Shown here piece after piece: positions 56,589 through 64,000 of a stretch of 64,000 nt of DNA. The stretch is taken from the NCBI GenBank assembly GCA_021151525.1, contig JAGKXD010000023.1:26470-90469 (forward strand). The letters are read 5' to 3'. Every line of letters starts with the position of its first letter. The first letter of the stretch is position 1. The stretch comes from Cellvibrionaceae bacterium. GTDB taxonomy: Bacteria; Pseudomonadota; Gammaproteobacteria; Pseudomonadales; Cellvibrionaceae. Under the pieces are notes generated by a model. That model saw only the letters and a list, made by a program, of their open reading frames with translations. It was not told the DNA's origin and did no database searches. The position numbers were made by a program, and so were the translations under genes.

Positions 56589-57704
56589 CTAAAACTCAAG
56601 ATATAAACGCAAACCCAACGCCTGTGCATTTTCCAGATCAGGTGACATGCTTGGGTGCGCAACCGAATAAAGGCTCGCCTGCAGGCTAACATGCTCCATT
56701 AGCTTGCGGAAGTAACTTAGCTCAACAACAGTTTCTGCGGATAATAAATCTGGGTTCGCCGCTAAAAATTTCTCACTGTTTTTTGCGCGGGCATAACCTA
56801 TGCCTATTTCATCCTCATCGGCTAACCAGTTTTTGTAAATTAAGCCTGCGCCCGTATAAGTGTCCAACTGGTTTTTTCTTCCGTCCGCATGGCCGTATTG
56901 AAAAAATGCGGCGAAATTTTCAGTAAAATATTTTTCCCCAATGACATAAAAACCACTGTTTGAATCACTTAAAGAACCATCTACAGGATTTTCAACTTTT
57001 GCCGTATGCTTCCAACCACCCACGCCGATTTTATATTTTTTATCACTCGCAAACCCCCACTCCGCTGCTGCCAACACGCCATCATCATGACCAAACTTGA
57101 TATGGGTTCCGCGCGGGTGCGCAGGATCACCGGGGATACCGTCATAGGCAGCGAGTAAAAAATATTGATCATCGTGACTCAGGGTGAGATGGACAGTCGT
57201 AGCCGTAGTGGGGAATATTGAGGGCGTCATTTGCGAAGTATCCGGCCCAATACCAAAAGACGCTTCACTAAATAAACTCGCCGATTCCAAGGTGTAAAAT
57301 GTGGAATTGTAATCGTGCAATCCAACTAATAATTTAACTGCACCATCGGCGAAACTGTGTTGATACCAAAACTCATAAATTTTTAAATTATTTTCGGCTT
57401 CAATGTTGGAGAGAGTTTGCAATTCACCGGTTAGCTCAGAGGGTGGCTTGCCTGCATTTCCCAACACGTACACGAACCAGGTACCGTTGTCCCACCACCC
57501 CGCCGCTTCTGTATCTATGCTTAGCGTTAAATCCAAATTCGCCAAATAATGTGTACCCGTCTTCACTCCGCCGCTCATATTACTTAACGCCTCCAGCGTT
57601 AACGCATTCTCCCATTTATAAGCTAGCGGGGAGGTTGTTTCTTCAGCCAATGTGGCTATTGAGCATGCGCACAAGGCAGCGACAGACAAAAGTTGCTTCA
57701 ACAT
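56589..57704 (-). CDS. OprB-family carbohydrate-selective porin
   Basis: A 371-residue outer-membrane beta-barrel. A signal peptide (~1-20, cleavage near IATLAEE) precedes AYKWENALTLEALSN, and the C-terminus ends with the aromatic strand LGLRLYLEF. The middle stretches YEFWYQHSF, FGIGPDTSQM and YSVAHPSMSP are typical OprB. The substrate is probably a sugar. Single gene, ending at the shared terminator. Confidence 0.85.
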   Translation of the reverse strand: MLKQLLSVAALCACSIATLAEETTSPLAYKWENALTLEALSNMSGGVKTGTHYLANLDLTLSIDTEAAGWWDNGTWFVYVLGNAGKPPSELTGELQTLSNIEAENNLKIYEFWYQHSFADGAVKLLVGLHDYNSTFYTLESASLFSEASFGIGPDTSQMTPSIFPTTATTVHLTLSHDDQYFLLAAYDGIPGDPAHPRGTHIKFGHDDGVLAAAEWGFASDKKYKIGVGGWKHTAKVENPVDGSLSDSNSGFYVIGEKYFTENFAAFFQYGHADGRKNQLDTYTGAGLIYKNWLADEDEIGIGYARAKNSEKFLAANPDLLSAETVVELSYFRKLMEHVSLQASLYSVAHPSMSPDLENAQALGLRLYLEF

Positions 57705-57912
57705 AAGGTGAAATCCATGTGCTTGAGATATGTTGAAAGTATAGGCAGAAATAGATAGTTCGCCGAGAAAATGCGAAGTGAAAGAATAGAAGGGTTGTTA
57801 ATGATGAAATCTTATGCGCCAAATACTCACCTGCCTTTTCGGCAAGTGAGTAGCTATAAGCTGAAATGAAAAATTGGATTTATAACCCAGGATACCAAAG
57901 AATTCAGATGAA

Positions 57913-58425
57913 CTATTTGGCGTCCTTGTTATCTCGCCAATGCGGCGCGTCTTTATGGGCTGCCTTGAAAGCATCAAGCTTTTGTTTTTGCTCTGGCGTT
58001 AACACACTCAGGAATTGTTGACGCACTTTGATATGTGCTACTTCTTGCTGCGCGATCAGTGCTGCCATATCGTTGGATAGTTTCGTCAAGGTTGCATCAT
58101 CTGCGTTGGAATCGGCTGCTTTCTCCAAAGCGTCATGAGCTGTACGCATTTTTTCATGCATTGCTTCCATAATTGGTTTTTGCGTTTCACGCGTTGCTGC
58201 TAAGGTCTTTTTTTGAGCATCAGTTAAATTCAAACCAGCTTCAATGGGTAGCCGATCGCCTTGCATATGTCTGTGTTGCATTGGGCCAGCACCATCGTCA
58301 TCGCCCCAAGGTTGATGATGCTCGCCGGGCTCACATTTTTTGCTCGCGGTTGTTTGTGCCACAGCAGTAACACTAACAAGGCTTGCGGTAGCAACCGCAG
58401 CCAACCAAAGATTTAATTTCTTCAT
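57913..58425 (-). CDS. Spy/CpxP family LTXXQ periplasmic protein
   Basis: A ~170-residue periplasmic protein starting MKKLNLWLAAVATASL at 58425 with a signal peptide to residue ~23. The helices LNLTDAQKKTLAA and LTPEQKQKLDAF carry the paired LTxxQ motifs of CpxP/Spy. The acidic, His-rich N-terminal part (EHHQPWGDDDG; QHRHMQGD) could bind metal. Spy is an ATP-independent chaperone and a BaeR target in E. coli. An unrelated in-frame ATG at 58467 is rejected. Confidence 0.85.
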   Translation of the reverse strand: MKKLNLWLAAVATASLVSVTAVAQTTASKKCEPGEHHQPWGDDDGAGPMQHRHMQGDRLPIEAGLNLTDAQKKTLAATRETQKPIMEAMHEKMRTAHDALEKAADSNADDATLTKLSNDMAALIAQQEVAHIKVRQQFLSVLTPEQKQKLDAFKAAHKDAPHWRDNKDAK

Positions 58426-58606
58426 AATCTGTTCTCCACAGGAAAAATACATAACAACTAAAAACACGCTGCAATTAATTCATTGCAGATGAGTTAATTA
58501 TGCACTTATCCCTGTAAATAACAGTAAGTAAGCATGCAAAGAATATGAAAGCTTTGTGCAAGAAAAAAAGCAGCTGTACACAACATAATCCTAGGTGAAA
58601 TTTCAC

Positions 58607-59080
58607 TTAAACAAGTGGCAACCAAATTTCCAAGCCGCCCAAACCTGTAACCGGATTAAACGTTTCTGTATAGCGCTCAAAAAAATGAATCGATTGCGAA
58701 TTATGTTTCGCTTCAGCATTGGGAAGCCACTGATCAAAAATATAATCAATCGTATTCCTAATTGATGATACGTGCGCATCATGCTGGAAGACTGCATACT
58801 TATGAGCAGGCACAATAAGTGGGCTCAAATCAGCAGGTAAATTTCCAAACTCACTCACCTCGCAGCCGGCCATGTAATAATGGTGACCATTGCTGCTCTC
58901 ACTGCTATGCACGCACAAACCATAAGCAGCCGCACCTCTCTGAAATGAAATATTGCCAATATAGGGAGCAAACTTTTGCCACAATAATGGGATTGTCTGC
59001 GCACTCTGCTCACTAAGCGGTTCGCGCATACCCGCAATAAGCAATGGCGGCAACTCCGTAAAATAAGGAGTGGGATTCAT
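58607..59080 (-). CDS. GyrI-like effector-binding domain protein
   Basis: A ~157-residue single-domain protein of the GyrI/AraC effector-binding type (YFTELPPLLIAGMRE; YYMAGCEV; PAHKYAVFQHDAHVSSI). Such domains bind small hydrophobic ligands. Start at 59080 (MNPTPYFTE). It is the last gene of the ECF42 cluster, 21 bases after the DGPF gene. Confidence 0.82.
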   Translation of the reverse strand: MNPTPYFTELPPLLIAGMREPLSEQSAQTIPLLWQKFAPYIGNISFQRGAAAYGLCVHSSESSNGHHYYMAGCEVSEFGNLPADLSPLIVPAHKYAVFQHDAHVSSIRNTIDYIFDQWLPNAEAKHNSQSIHFFERYTETFNPVTGLGGLEIWLPLV

Positions 59081-59101
59081 AATAAAGTCCTTTATAAACA
59101 A

Positions 59102-59488
59102 TTACGCTAATTGCGGTTGCAAACGCTCATCTTTACTTGGATCTAAGTCTCTAATTGGACGGATTTCTACGCACCCCAAACGTGCAGGTGGAATTTTACT
59201 AGCGATTTGAATAGCTTCGTTCAAGTCACGTGCATCCAATAAATAAAATCCAGCTAATTGTTCTTTGGTTTCTGCAAAGGGGCCATCGGTAATCATTTGC
59301 TTGCCATCGCGCACCCGCACACTGGTTGCAGTTGTCACAGGGTGCAATGCATTGCCCCCCAACATATAACCACCGCTGCGCAAATCTTCACCGCAGGCAA
59401 CACACTCTTCATTCAACGATTGCCACTCAGCTTGAGTCATGGCGTTAATGGTTTTTTCTTCGTAATAAATCAATGCAAGATATTTCAT
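59102..59488 (-). CDS. YCII/DGPF-domain protein
   Basis: A 128-residue protein with the DGPFAETKEQLAGFYLLDA motif that defines the DGPF group. These genes are the hallmark partner of ECF42 sigma factors. The N-terminus MKYLALIYYEEKTINA is typical. An enzymatic role is suspected from the YCII fold but unproven. It lies eleven bases after the SRPBCC gene. Confidence 0.92.
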   Translation of the reverse strand: MKYLALIYYEEKTINAMTQAEWQSLNEECVACGEDLRSGGYMLGGNALHPVTTATSVRVRDGKQMITDGPFAETKEQLAGFYLLDARDLNEAIQIASKIPPARLGCVEIRPIRDLDPSKDERLQPQLA

Positions 59489-59499
59489 AAAAACTCCAC

Positions 59500-60030
59500 T
59501 TAATTGGCTTCTGTTATTTTTTGCAAATTACTTAAGCCTGCTTCAAAGTCGGTTCCAACCATTTTGTCTATATCCATAAAAATCCCCATGAGTTTGCTCA
59601 CAAAGACTTGAGGTCCGCGCATTTCCCATACCACCAAAGTTCCATTACCTTCGGGAATAAAAGAAAACTCAGCGATATTGTGAGCTTCAAAAGGTTTAAA
59701 GAAATCTAATTTGATAAGAATTTTCTGTGCAGTAACAGATTCTGTAATTTCCATTCTGCCTTGACCCACGTTCTTATCACCATTCCATTCGTAAATGGTA
59801 CCTACACCTGCTTGCGCACCCGTAAATGTACGCTGCATAGCGGGGTCTTTTTTCTCCCAAGGAGACCATGATTTCCAACGATTGAAATCATTCACTGCTG
59901 CATATACCTTGTCGGGCGATGCATTTATTTTCAACTTGCGCACAACACTAAAGGTATTGGGTTTAGTTGACGCATAAATTAGAACTCCGACAATAACAAC
60001 CAATAGACTTATAACAATAATTTTTAACAT
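59500..60030 (-). CDS. SRPBCC/polyketide cyclase-like membrane-anchored protein
   Basis: A ~176-residue protein with an N-terminal anchor (MLKIIVISLLVVIVGVLIYA) and a START/SRPBCC ligand-binding fold (KINASPDKVYAAVNDFNRWKSWSPW; WEMRGPQVFVSK). Such domains bind lipids or small hydrophobics. The ATG at 60030 is preferred to the upstream 60045. In operon order after the DHFR-family gene. Confidence 0.8.
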   Translation of the reverse strand: MLKIIVISLLVVIVGVLIYASTKPNTFSVVRKLKINASPDKVYAAVNDFNRWKSWSPWEKKDPAMQRTFTGAQAGVGTIYEWNGDKNVGQGRMEITESVTAQKILIKLDFFKPFEAHNIAEFSFIPEGNGTLVVWEMRGPQVFVSKLMGIFMDIDKMVGTDFEAGLSNLQKITEAN

Positions 60031-60055
60031 AGCATTCACCCTCATTGTGAATAAG

Positions 60056-60703
60056 TTAGATTTTCTTTTTAAAGATTACATGGGTTGCGGCATCTGAACA
60101 CACATGCTCCGCGCAATAGTAACCAAGGGTTGGCAAATCGAGACCGGAAAATAAATGTTCACCTGAACCCAACAAAACGGGAGATATAGCAATATGCATT
60201 TCATCAACCAAACCTGCACGTAAATATTGTTTGATCGTTGATACACCACCGCCAAGTCTTACATCTTTTCCGTTTGCGGCAATTTTGGCCTGCTCCAAAG
60301 CTGCTTGAATTCCACCCGTTATAAAATGAAAAACTGTGCCGCCCTCCATAGTAATTGATTCACGCGGATAATTTGTCAGGACAAAAGCCGGGACATGATA
60401 GGGAGGATTGTCGCCCCACCATCCTTTCCAATTTAGATCTGGCCACTCTCCACGAATAGGGCCAAACATGTTTCGTCCTAAAATCCATGCGCCTACATTG
60501 TGAAATCCGCGTGCAGCAAAATCCTCGTCAATGCCAAGAGTGCCCGCCTCCTTTCCAAACATCTTTTGAAATGTATTGGTTGGCCAAGCCCAGCCATGCA
60601 ATGTAGTTCCACCTACGCCCAAAGGATTCTCTAGGCTCTGATTGGGCCCAGCCCCAAAACCATCGAGCGAAATTGTAAAGCTTTCAACACGTAACTTTGT
60701 CAT
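60056..60703 (-). CDS. Dihydrofolate reductase / RibD C-terminal family oxidoreductase
   Basis: A 215-residue RibD-C/DHFR-like protein: TKLRVESFTISLDGFGAG at the start, GAWILGRNMFGP, PAFVLTNYPRESI, and VRLGGGVSTIKQYLRAGLVDEMHIAISP. The family binds NADPH but the substrate of such stress-cluster members is unknown. Not the essential folate enzyme. In line with the operon (57-base gap from the upstream VOC gene). Confidence 0.85.
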   Translation of the reverse strand: MTKLRVESFTISLDGFGAGPNQSLENPLGVGGTTLHGWAWPTNTFQKMFGKEAGTLGIDEDFAARGFHNVGAWILGRNMFGPIRGEWPDLNWKGWWGDNPPYHVPAFVLTNYPRESITMEGGTVFHFITGGIQAALEQAKIAANGKDVRLGGGVSTIKQYLRAGLVDEMHIAISPVLLGSGEHLFSGLDLPTLGYYCAEHVCSDAATHVIFKKKI

Positions 60704-60760
60704 TGCTACACCTGTTTCAAATTAGTATTACGACTAAGAAAATGTATACGATGCTTAATA

Positions 60761-61162
60761 TTATTGAACGTAATTAGGATCCATAAAAGCAAATTCCCAT
60801 TGGTGCCCATCCAAATCTTCAAAGCTATGGGCGTACATAAAACCGTGATCTTGTGGTTCGTTATATATCCTGCCACCTGCCGCAACAGCTTTGCGTACAA
60901 TATCATCAACATGCTCACGGCTTTCAGCGGATAAGCACACCAAGACTTCGGTAGACTTTTTCGCGTCTACAATTTCTTTCTTGGTAAAACCTTGAAAGAA
61001 AGGCTCGGTCAGCAGCATTGTATAAATATCGTCGCTAATAACCATACAAGCACCACTTTCATTGGTAAATTGTGGGTTAAAGCTATAACCCAAGTGTTCA
61101 AAAAATGCTTTCGATTTGGTTAAATCTTTTACCGCAAGGTTTACAAAAATCTTGGTGCTCAT
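60761..61162 (-). CDS. VOC (glyoxalase/bleomycin-resistance) family protein
   Basis: A ~133-residue VOC protein starting MSTKIFVNLAVKDLTKSKAF at 61162. The terminal SFEDLDGHQWEFAFMDP holds the second metal-binding Glu. Such two-module folds act as isomerases, dioxygenases or resistance proteins. Upstream ATGs at 61225 and 61204-61201 would overlap the GFA gene and give a poor N-terminus. Confidence 0.85.
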   Translation of the reverse strand: MSTKIFVNLAVKDLTKSKAFFEHLGYSFNPQFTNESGACMVISDDIYTMLLTEPFFQGFTKKEIVDAKKSTEVLVCLSAESREHVDDIVRKAVAAGGRIYNEPQDHGFMYAHSFEDLDGHQWEFAFMDPNYVQ

Positions 61163-61184
61163 GGTTTTACTCTCATCAAAATAG

Positions 61185-61532
61185 TTAGACTGATTTTCCA
61201 TCATAGTGATGCACAGGAACCGCAAGCGGATCTATGCCCTCAATACAACGAATATTAATCGCAAATGTTGGGTTGCCTTTAGGGTCAACAGCTTCACCAA
61301 AAGGTTGTACTCCACACACACCACAAAATTGATGTTTAATAATGTGTTTGTTAAAGGTGTAAGTGGTGATATTTTCGCGCGGAGTTAAAAGTTCAACTTT
61401 CGCAGCAGGAACAAACCATAAGAGGGTTCCTTTACGTGAGCAAATTGAACAATTACACGCTAATGTACTTTCAATTTCTCCTTCGGCGATAAACGCAATA
61501 TTTCCGCAATGGCAACTACCTTTGTATTTCAT
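61185..61532 (-). CDS. GFA family (glutathione-dependent formaldehyde-activating-like) zinc protein
   Basis: A 115-residue Mss4-like zinc protein: KGSCHCGNIAF, LACNCSICSRKG and HQFCGVCGVQPF carry the zinc cysteines. The ATG at 61532 is preferred to the GTG one codon earlier. Function is unknown; the name formaldehyde-activating is historical. It lies 14 bases after the upstream PhnB-like gene. Confidence 0.88.
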   Translation of the reverse strand: MKYKGSCHCGNIAFIAEGEIESTLACNCSICSRKGTLLWFVPAAKVELLTPRENITTYTFNKHIIKHQFCGVCGVQPFGEAVDPKGNPTFAINIRCIEGIDPLAVPVHHYDGKSV

Positions 61533-61546
61533 CACTCAATCCTCCA

Positions 61547-62005
61547 TTAATGTTCGTTATAGGCTTGCTGTAAAACGGCAAGATCAATTTTGCTCATTTG
61601 CATCATAGCGTTCATAGTCGCCTGTGCTTTCGCGGGATTAGGATCACGCAACAACTGGCTCATTTGGTTGGGGATAATCTGCCAAGACAATCCGAATCTA
61701 TCTTTCAACCAACCGCAGCGGGACTTTTCGCCACCGGCAGAAAGCTTTTCCCAGAGTTCATCTACCTCAGTTTGGGTTTCACAATCCACAAATAATGAAA
61801 TCGCAGGTGTAAAGGTAAAATGAGGGCCGCCATTGAGTGCATGAAATGCCTGCCCTTCCAATTCAAAGCTAACAGACATAACTGCATTAGTCTGCCCAAC
61901 ATGAGTGACATTGGTGATAGCGGCATTTTTGAAAATAGATGAATAGAATTCTGCCGCTTCCAGCGCATTATCGTTAAACCATAAAAACGGGGTGATTTTT
62001 TGCAT
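61547..62005 (-). CDS. PhnB-like VOC family protein
   Basis: A 152-residue protein of the PhnB/3-demethylubiquinone methyltransferase-like group: MQKITPFLWFNDNALEAAEF, FELEGQAFHALNGGPHF, CGWLKDRFGLSWQIIP. The annotated methyltransferase name is misleading; it is a VOC fold. AAAGGAG lies seven bases before the ATG. It is the first gene downstream of the candidate ECF42 promoter. Confidence 0.88.
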   Translation of the reverse strand: MQKITPFLWFNDNALEAAEFYSSIFKNAAITNVTHVGQTNAVMSVSFELEGQAFHALNGGPHFTFTPAISLFVDCETQTEVDELWEKLSAGGEKSRCGWLKDRFGLSWQIIPNQMSQLLRDPNPAKAQATMNAMMQMSKIDLAVLQQAYNEH

Positions 62006-62035
62006 TGTGCAGCTCCTTTAGGTGATTGACGCTAA

Positions 62036-62065
62036 TTAGTCGTTCGCGAATCCAGGAAATCGACA
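62036..62065 (-). promoter_or_regulatory. Candidate ECF42-dependent promoter
   Basis: On the minus strand TGTCGA (62065-62060), a 17-base spacer, and CGAC (62042-62039). This fits the ECF42 consensus as I recall it (TGTCGA at -35, CGA/TC at -10). Transcription would begin about 30 bases before the PhnB-like start, ahead of all seven small genes. Confidence 0.6.
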
Positions 62066-62128
62066 CGCAGAGCAAAAATATTTTTATTATTTTACAAATT
62101 AGCCGCTCGCAACCGAATTAGCCCAGAT

Positions 62129-63376
62129 TTACCGGCTCAATTGAGCGATTTTTTCGCGCAAGAAACGACGCTCTGGCTCTTGTTGGGTCAAGGCCAACGC
62201 CTGATGATAGGCAAGTTTAGACGCTTCCAGCTGCCCCAGTTGGCGATAAAAATCTGCTCGCGCTGCGTGCAACAGATAGTAATCCTGCAGCTCCCCACGC
62301 GCACTAATGCGATCAATAACCTGCAGACCAGCTGCGGCACCATCGCGCATAGTAAGTGCAACGGCGCGGTTTAATTCAATAACAGGAGACGGACTCAAGC
62401 GCAGCAACAAATCATAGAGCCCAACAATTTCAGCCCAATCCGTTTCCGCATATGTTGGCGCTTTGGCATGTACCGCCGCTATAGCCGCTTGCACTGAGTA
62501 AACGCCAAAGCCACCCATGGTCAGCGCGCGCTGAATTAATTGCGCAGCCTCTTCTATTTGCAAACGATTCCACAATGAACGATTTTGAAGTTCAAGCGTT
62601 AACAAGTCACCCTTGTCATCTATGCGCGCTGTGCTGCGCGAATCTTGCACCAGCATCAATCCCAGCAAACCAATAACTTCTGCTTGCGGAATGAGCTTTT
62701 GCAACAATCGCCCTAAACGTATAGCTTCTTGCGAGAGATGTTGGCGCGTAAGTGATTCACCGGATGTTGCGGAATAACCTTCGTTAAACAATAAATAAAT
62801 GGTGTGCAATACAGATTGCAAACGTTCAGGTAATTCGTGCTGCGCTGGAATTTCATAGGGAATGGCAGCATCGCGGATTTTATTTTTTGCGCGCACAATT
62901 CGCTGCGCAATAGTGGATGGTGTTGCTAAAAATGCGCGCGCAATTTCTTCAGTGGTTAAGCCGCATACTTCACGCAGTGTTAACGCAAGCTGAGCTTCAA
63001 CAGAAAGACTGGGATGGCAACAAATGAAAATTAATTTTAATTGGTCATCTTCAATAGATTCATTAAACCAATCTTCACTATCGCTAACAGAGGATTCAAG
63101 CTCTTGTGCAATACCCGACAAGGATTTATTGAACAATGCGCGACGACGCAAATGATCAATTGCCTTAAAGCGCCCCGTAGACACTAACCATGCACGTGGA
63201 TTGTGTGGCACCCCCTCAGCAGGCCATTGCGCAAGCGCTGCAATAAATGCATCGTGCAGCGCCTCTTCCGCCAAATCAAAATCACGCAATAATCGAATGA
63301 GTGTCGCTAATACGCGACGAGATTCGTTGCGATAAATTTCGTTAATGTTAGCAATTATGTGATGACGGTTATCCAA
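62129..63376 (-). CDS. ECF42-group RNA polymerase sigma factor with C-terminal TPR-like extension
   Basis: A 415-residue sigma factor. The sigma-2 region (residues ~10-80: RLLRDFDLAEEALHDAF, GVPHNPRAWLVSTGRFKAID) and sigma-4 region (~115-170: LTLREVCGLTTEEIARAFL) are followed by a long helical extension (~185-410: YLLFNEGYSATSG; ALTMGGFGVYSVQAAIAAVHA; ELNRAVALTMRDG). This is the ECF42/SigJ-like layout, in which the extension controls activity instead of an anti-sigma factor. The start is a TTG at 63376 (MDNRHHIIANI). Downstream genes on the same strand include the diagnostic DGPF gene. Confidence 0.9.
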   Translation of the reverse strand: MDNRHHIIANINEIYRNESRRVLATLIRLLRDFDLAEEALHDAFIAALAQWPAEGVPHNPRAWLVSTGRFKAIDHLRRRALFNKSLSGIAQELESSVSDSEDWFNESIEDDQLKLIFICCHPSLSVEAQLALTLREVCGLTTEEIARAFLATPSTIAQRIVRAKNKIRDAAIPYEIPAQHELPERLQSVLHTIYLLFNEGYSATSGESLTRQHLSQEAIRLGRLLQKLIPQAEVIGLLGLMLVQDSRSTARIDDKGDLLTLELQNRSLWNRLQIEEAAQLIQRALTMGGFGVYSVQAAIAAVHAKAPTYAETDWAEIVGLYDLLLRLSPSPVIELNRAVALTMRDGAAAGLQVIDRISARGELQDYYLLHAARADFYRQLGQLEASKLAYHQALALTQQEPERRFLREKIAQLSR

Positions 63377-63470
63377 TCTATTGTCCCATTAGCACCCTGG
63401 TTTCAACATTAATATAACTACTTCTTTGTCGAATCCTTTAAAAACGTAGTTACCCATTTCTCGCCATGAA

Positions 63471-63755
63471 TTAGGCAAGTGTGTAGTAACAACCAAAAGG
63501 AGGTTTTGCAAACAAAACCATCGCCTTATCTATACGCTCTTTTGGAATAATACTGGCTGCAGCCTTGTGATGAGCTATAGAAACCCACTCCTCAACGACC
63601 GCTAGCTGACCAGAGCTTTCTGCACCGATTAGGAGGCGACAACTTAAACAACCGTCCGCTTTTAGTATCTCTTCAACAACACCTTGCATAAATGCAACAA
63701 GCTCAGCTTCGCTTCCGACCTTAGCTTCAAAATGATTAATGCGTGTAATGCTCAT
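63471..63755 (-). CDS. Antibiotic-biosynthesis-monooxygenase (ABM) domain protein
   Basis: A ~94-residue ABM-fold protein starting MSITRINHFEAKVGSE at 63755. The fold (RINHFEAKVGSEAELVAF; QLAVVEEWVSIAHHKAAA) is that of YgiN-like quinol monooxygenases and similar. No cofactor is needed in this family. It is 95 bases upstream of the sigma gene, with no sign of coupling; it may be a partner by context only. Confidence 0.82.
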   Translation of the reverse strand: MSITRINHFEAKVGSEAELVAFMQGVVEEILKADGCLSCRLLIGAESSGQLAVVEEWVSIAHHKAAASIIPKERIDKAMVLFAKPPFGCYYTLA

Positions 63756-63855
63756 AAATTTTGCTCCACTGAGAACGCAAATTAAGTTGGGCGCCCAGTA
63801 ATAAATATATCTCAGGAAAATTGCTTGCTTGTGTGCAAAGAAAATACAAACCAAG

Positions 63856-64000
63856 CGAATAATGTTAATTATTTCGATAAATTTTGAATTTTATGCCGAA
63901 TTCTCTTCCTTAAAAATTTATTAGCACCAAAAGAAAACACAGACTTCATGCACAGCAAATTTTTGCACCACTAGGCACCACAAAAAAATCACCAAAATAT
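63856..64000. other. AT-rich window end without a gene
   Basis: No coding or structural feature was found in the last 145 bases. Confidence 0.4.

Noticed and set aside
63427..63432. TGTCGA on the plus strand near the sigma gene
   Set aside because: It points away from the sigma gene, and no plus-strand gene follows.

Overview
The window looks like chromosomal DNA of a free-living polysaccharide-degrading gammaproteobacterium, most likely Cellvibrio or a close relative in Cellvibrionaceae. Three things point there: a secreted GH5 cellulase with CBM2 and CBM10 modules joined by polyserine linkers (5875-7707), gene orders shared with Pseudomonas (rssC-rssB-pilZ-mlaA; ffs-dnaX-ybaB-recR-rnd-ycgL-ycgN; dapA-bamC-MBL-purC; queC-queE near tRNA-Lys), and moderate GC. 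No complete phage, transposase or CRISPR array is visible.

Layout. 1-3.3 kb: arsC-wrbA-DUF2069 and sppA. 3.4-5.7 kb: an ADP-ribosylglycohydrolase and moaC-moaD-moaE. 5.9-7.7 kb: the cellulase. 8.2-10.6 kb: dusA, a damaged transaldolase gene and a TerB-like gene. 10.6-13.7 kb: rssC, rssB, a PilZ protein and mlaA. 13.9-15.5 kb: a small secreted protein and a porin. 16.0-18.4 kb: a bufferin-type copper RiPP operon (precursor, MNIO enzyme BufB, DoxX, BufC). 18.4-28.5 kb: hrpA, a TPR-retropepsin protein, a degenerate histidine kinase, dps, a GNAT enzyme and a VWA protein. 28.6-34.5 kb: ycgN, ycgL, rnd, recR, ybaB, dnaX and the 4.5S RNA gene. 34.6-43.1 kb: an OmpA-like lipoprotein, an LRR lipoprotein, a PilZ protein, purC, an MBL hydrolase, bamC, an MFS transporter, dapA and nadA. 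43.3-43.5 kb: two tandem tRNA-Lys genes. 43.9-53.2 kb: a MASE1-PAS-GGDEF-EAL protein, a DUF2695 protein, queC, queE, corA, lpxL and grxD. 53.5-58.4 kb: a BaeSR-like two-component system with a broken sensor gene, a secreted intradiol dioxygenase-like protein, an OprB-like porin and a Spy-like protein. 58.6-63.4 kb: an ECF42 sigma-factor cluster with a DGPF/YCII protein and six other small genes.

Points of most interest: (1) the bufferin operon, with a hairpin terminator between precursor and enzyme genes; (2) two copies, in opposite orientation, of a ~90-bp nested palindromic element whose outer arms differ between copies but stay self-complementary; (3) dnaX carries what looks like a full programmed -1 frameshift cassette (SD-like GAGG, A-AAA-AAG, hairpin, immediate -1 stop); (4) the transaldolase and BaeS-like genes each carry an internal deletion plus a frame change, so either real pseudogenes or an assembly fault; (5) the ECF42 cluster has a TGTCGA-17-CGAC promoter candidate just downstream of the sigma gene; (6) an MFS transporter gene with a perfect 14-bp palindromic operator candidate lies between dapA and bamC.

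All calls come from reading the sequence and from recalled family knowledge; no database search was run.
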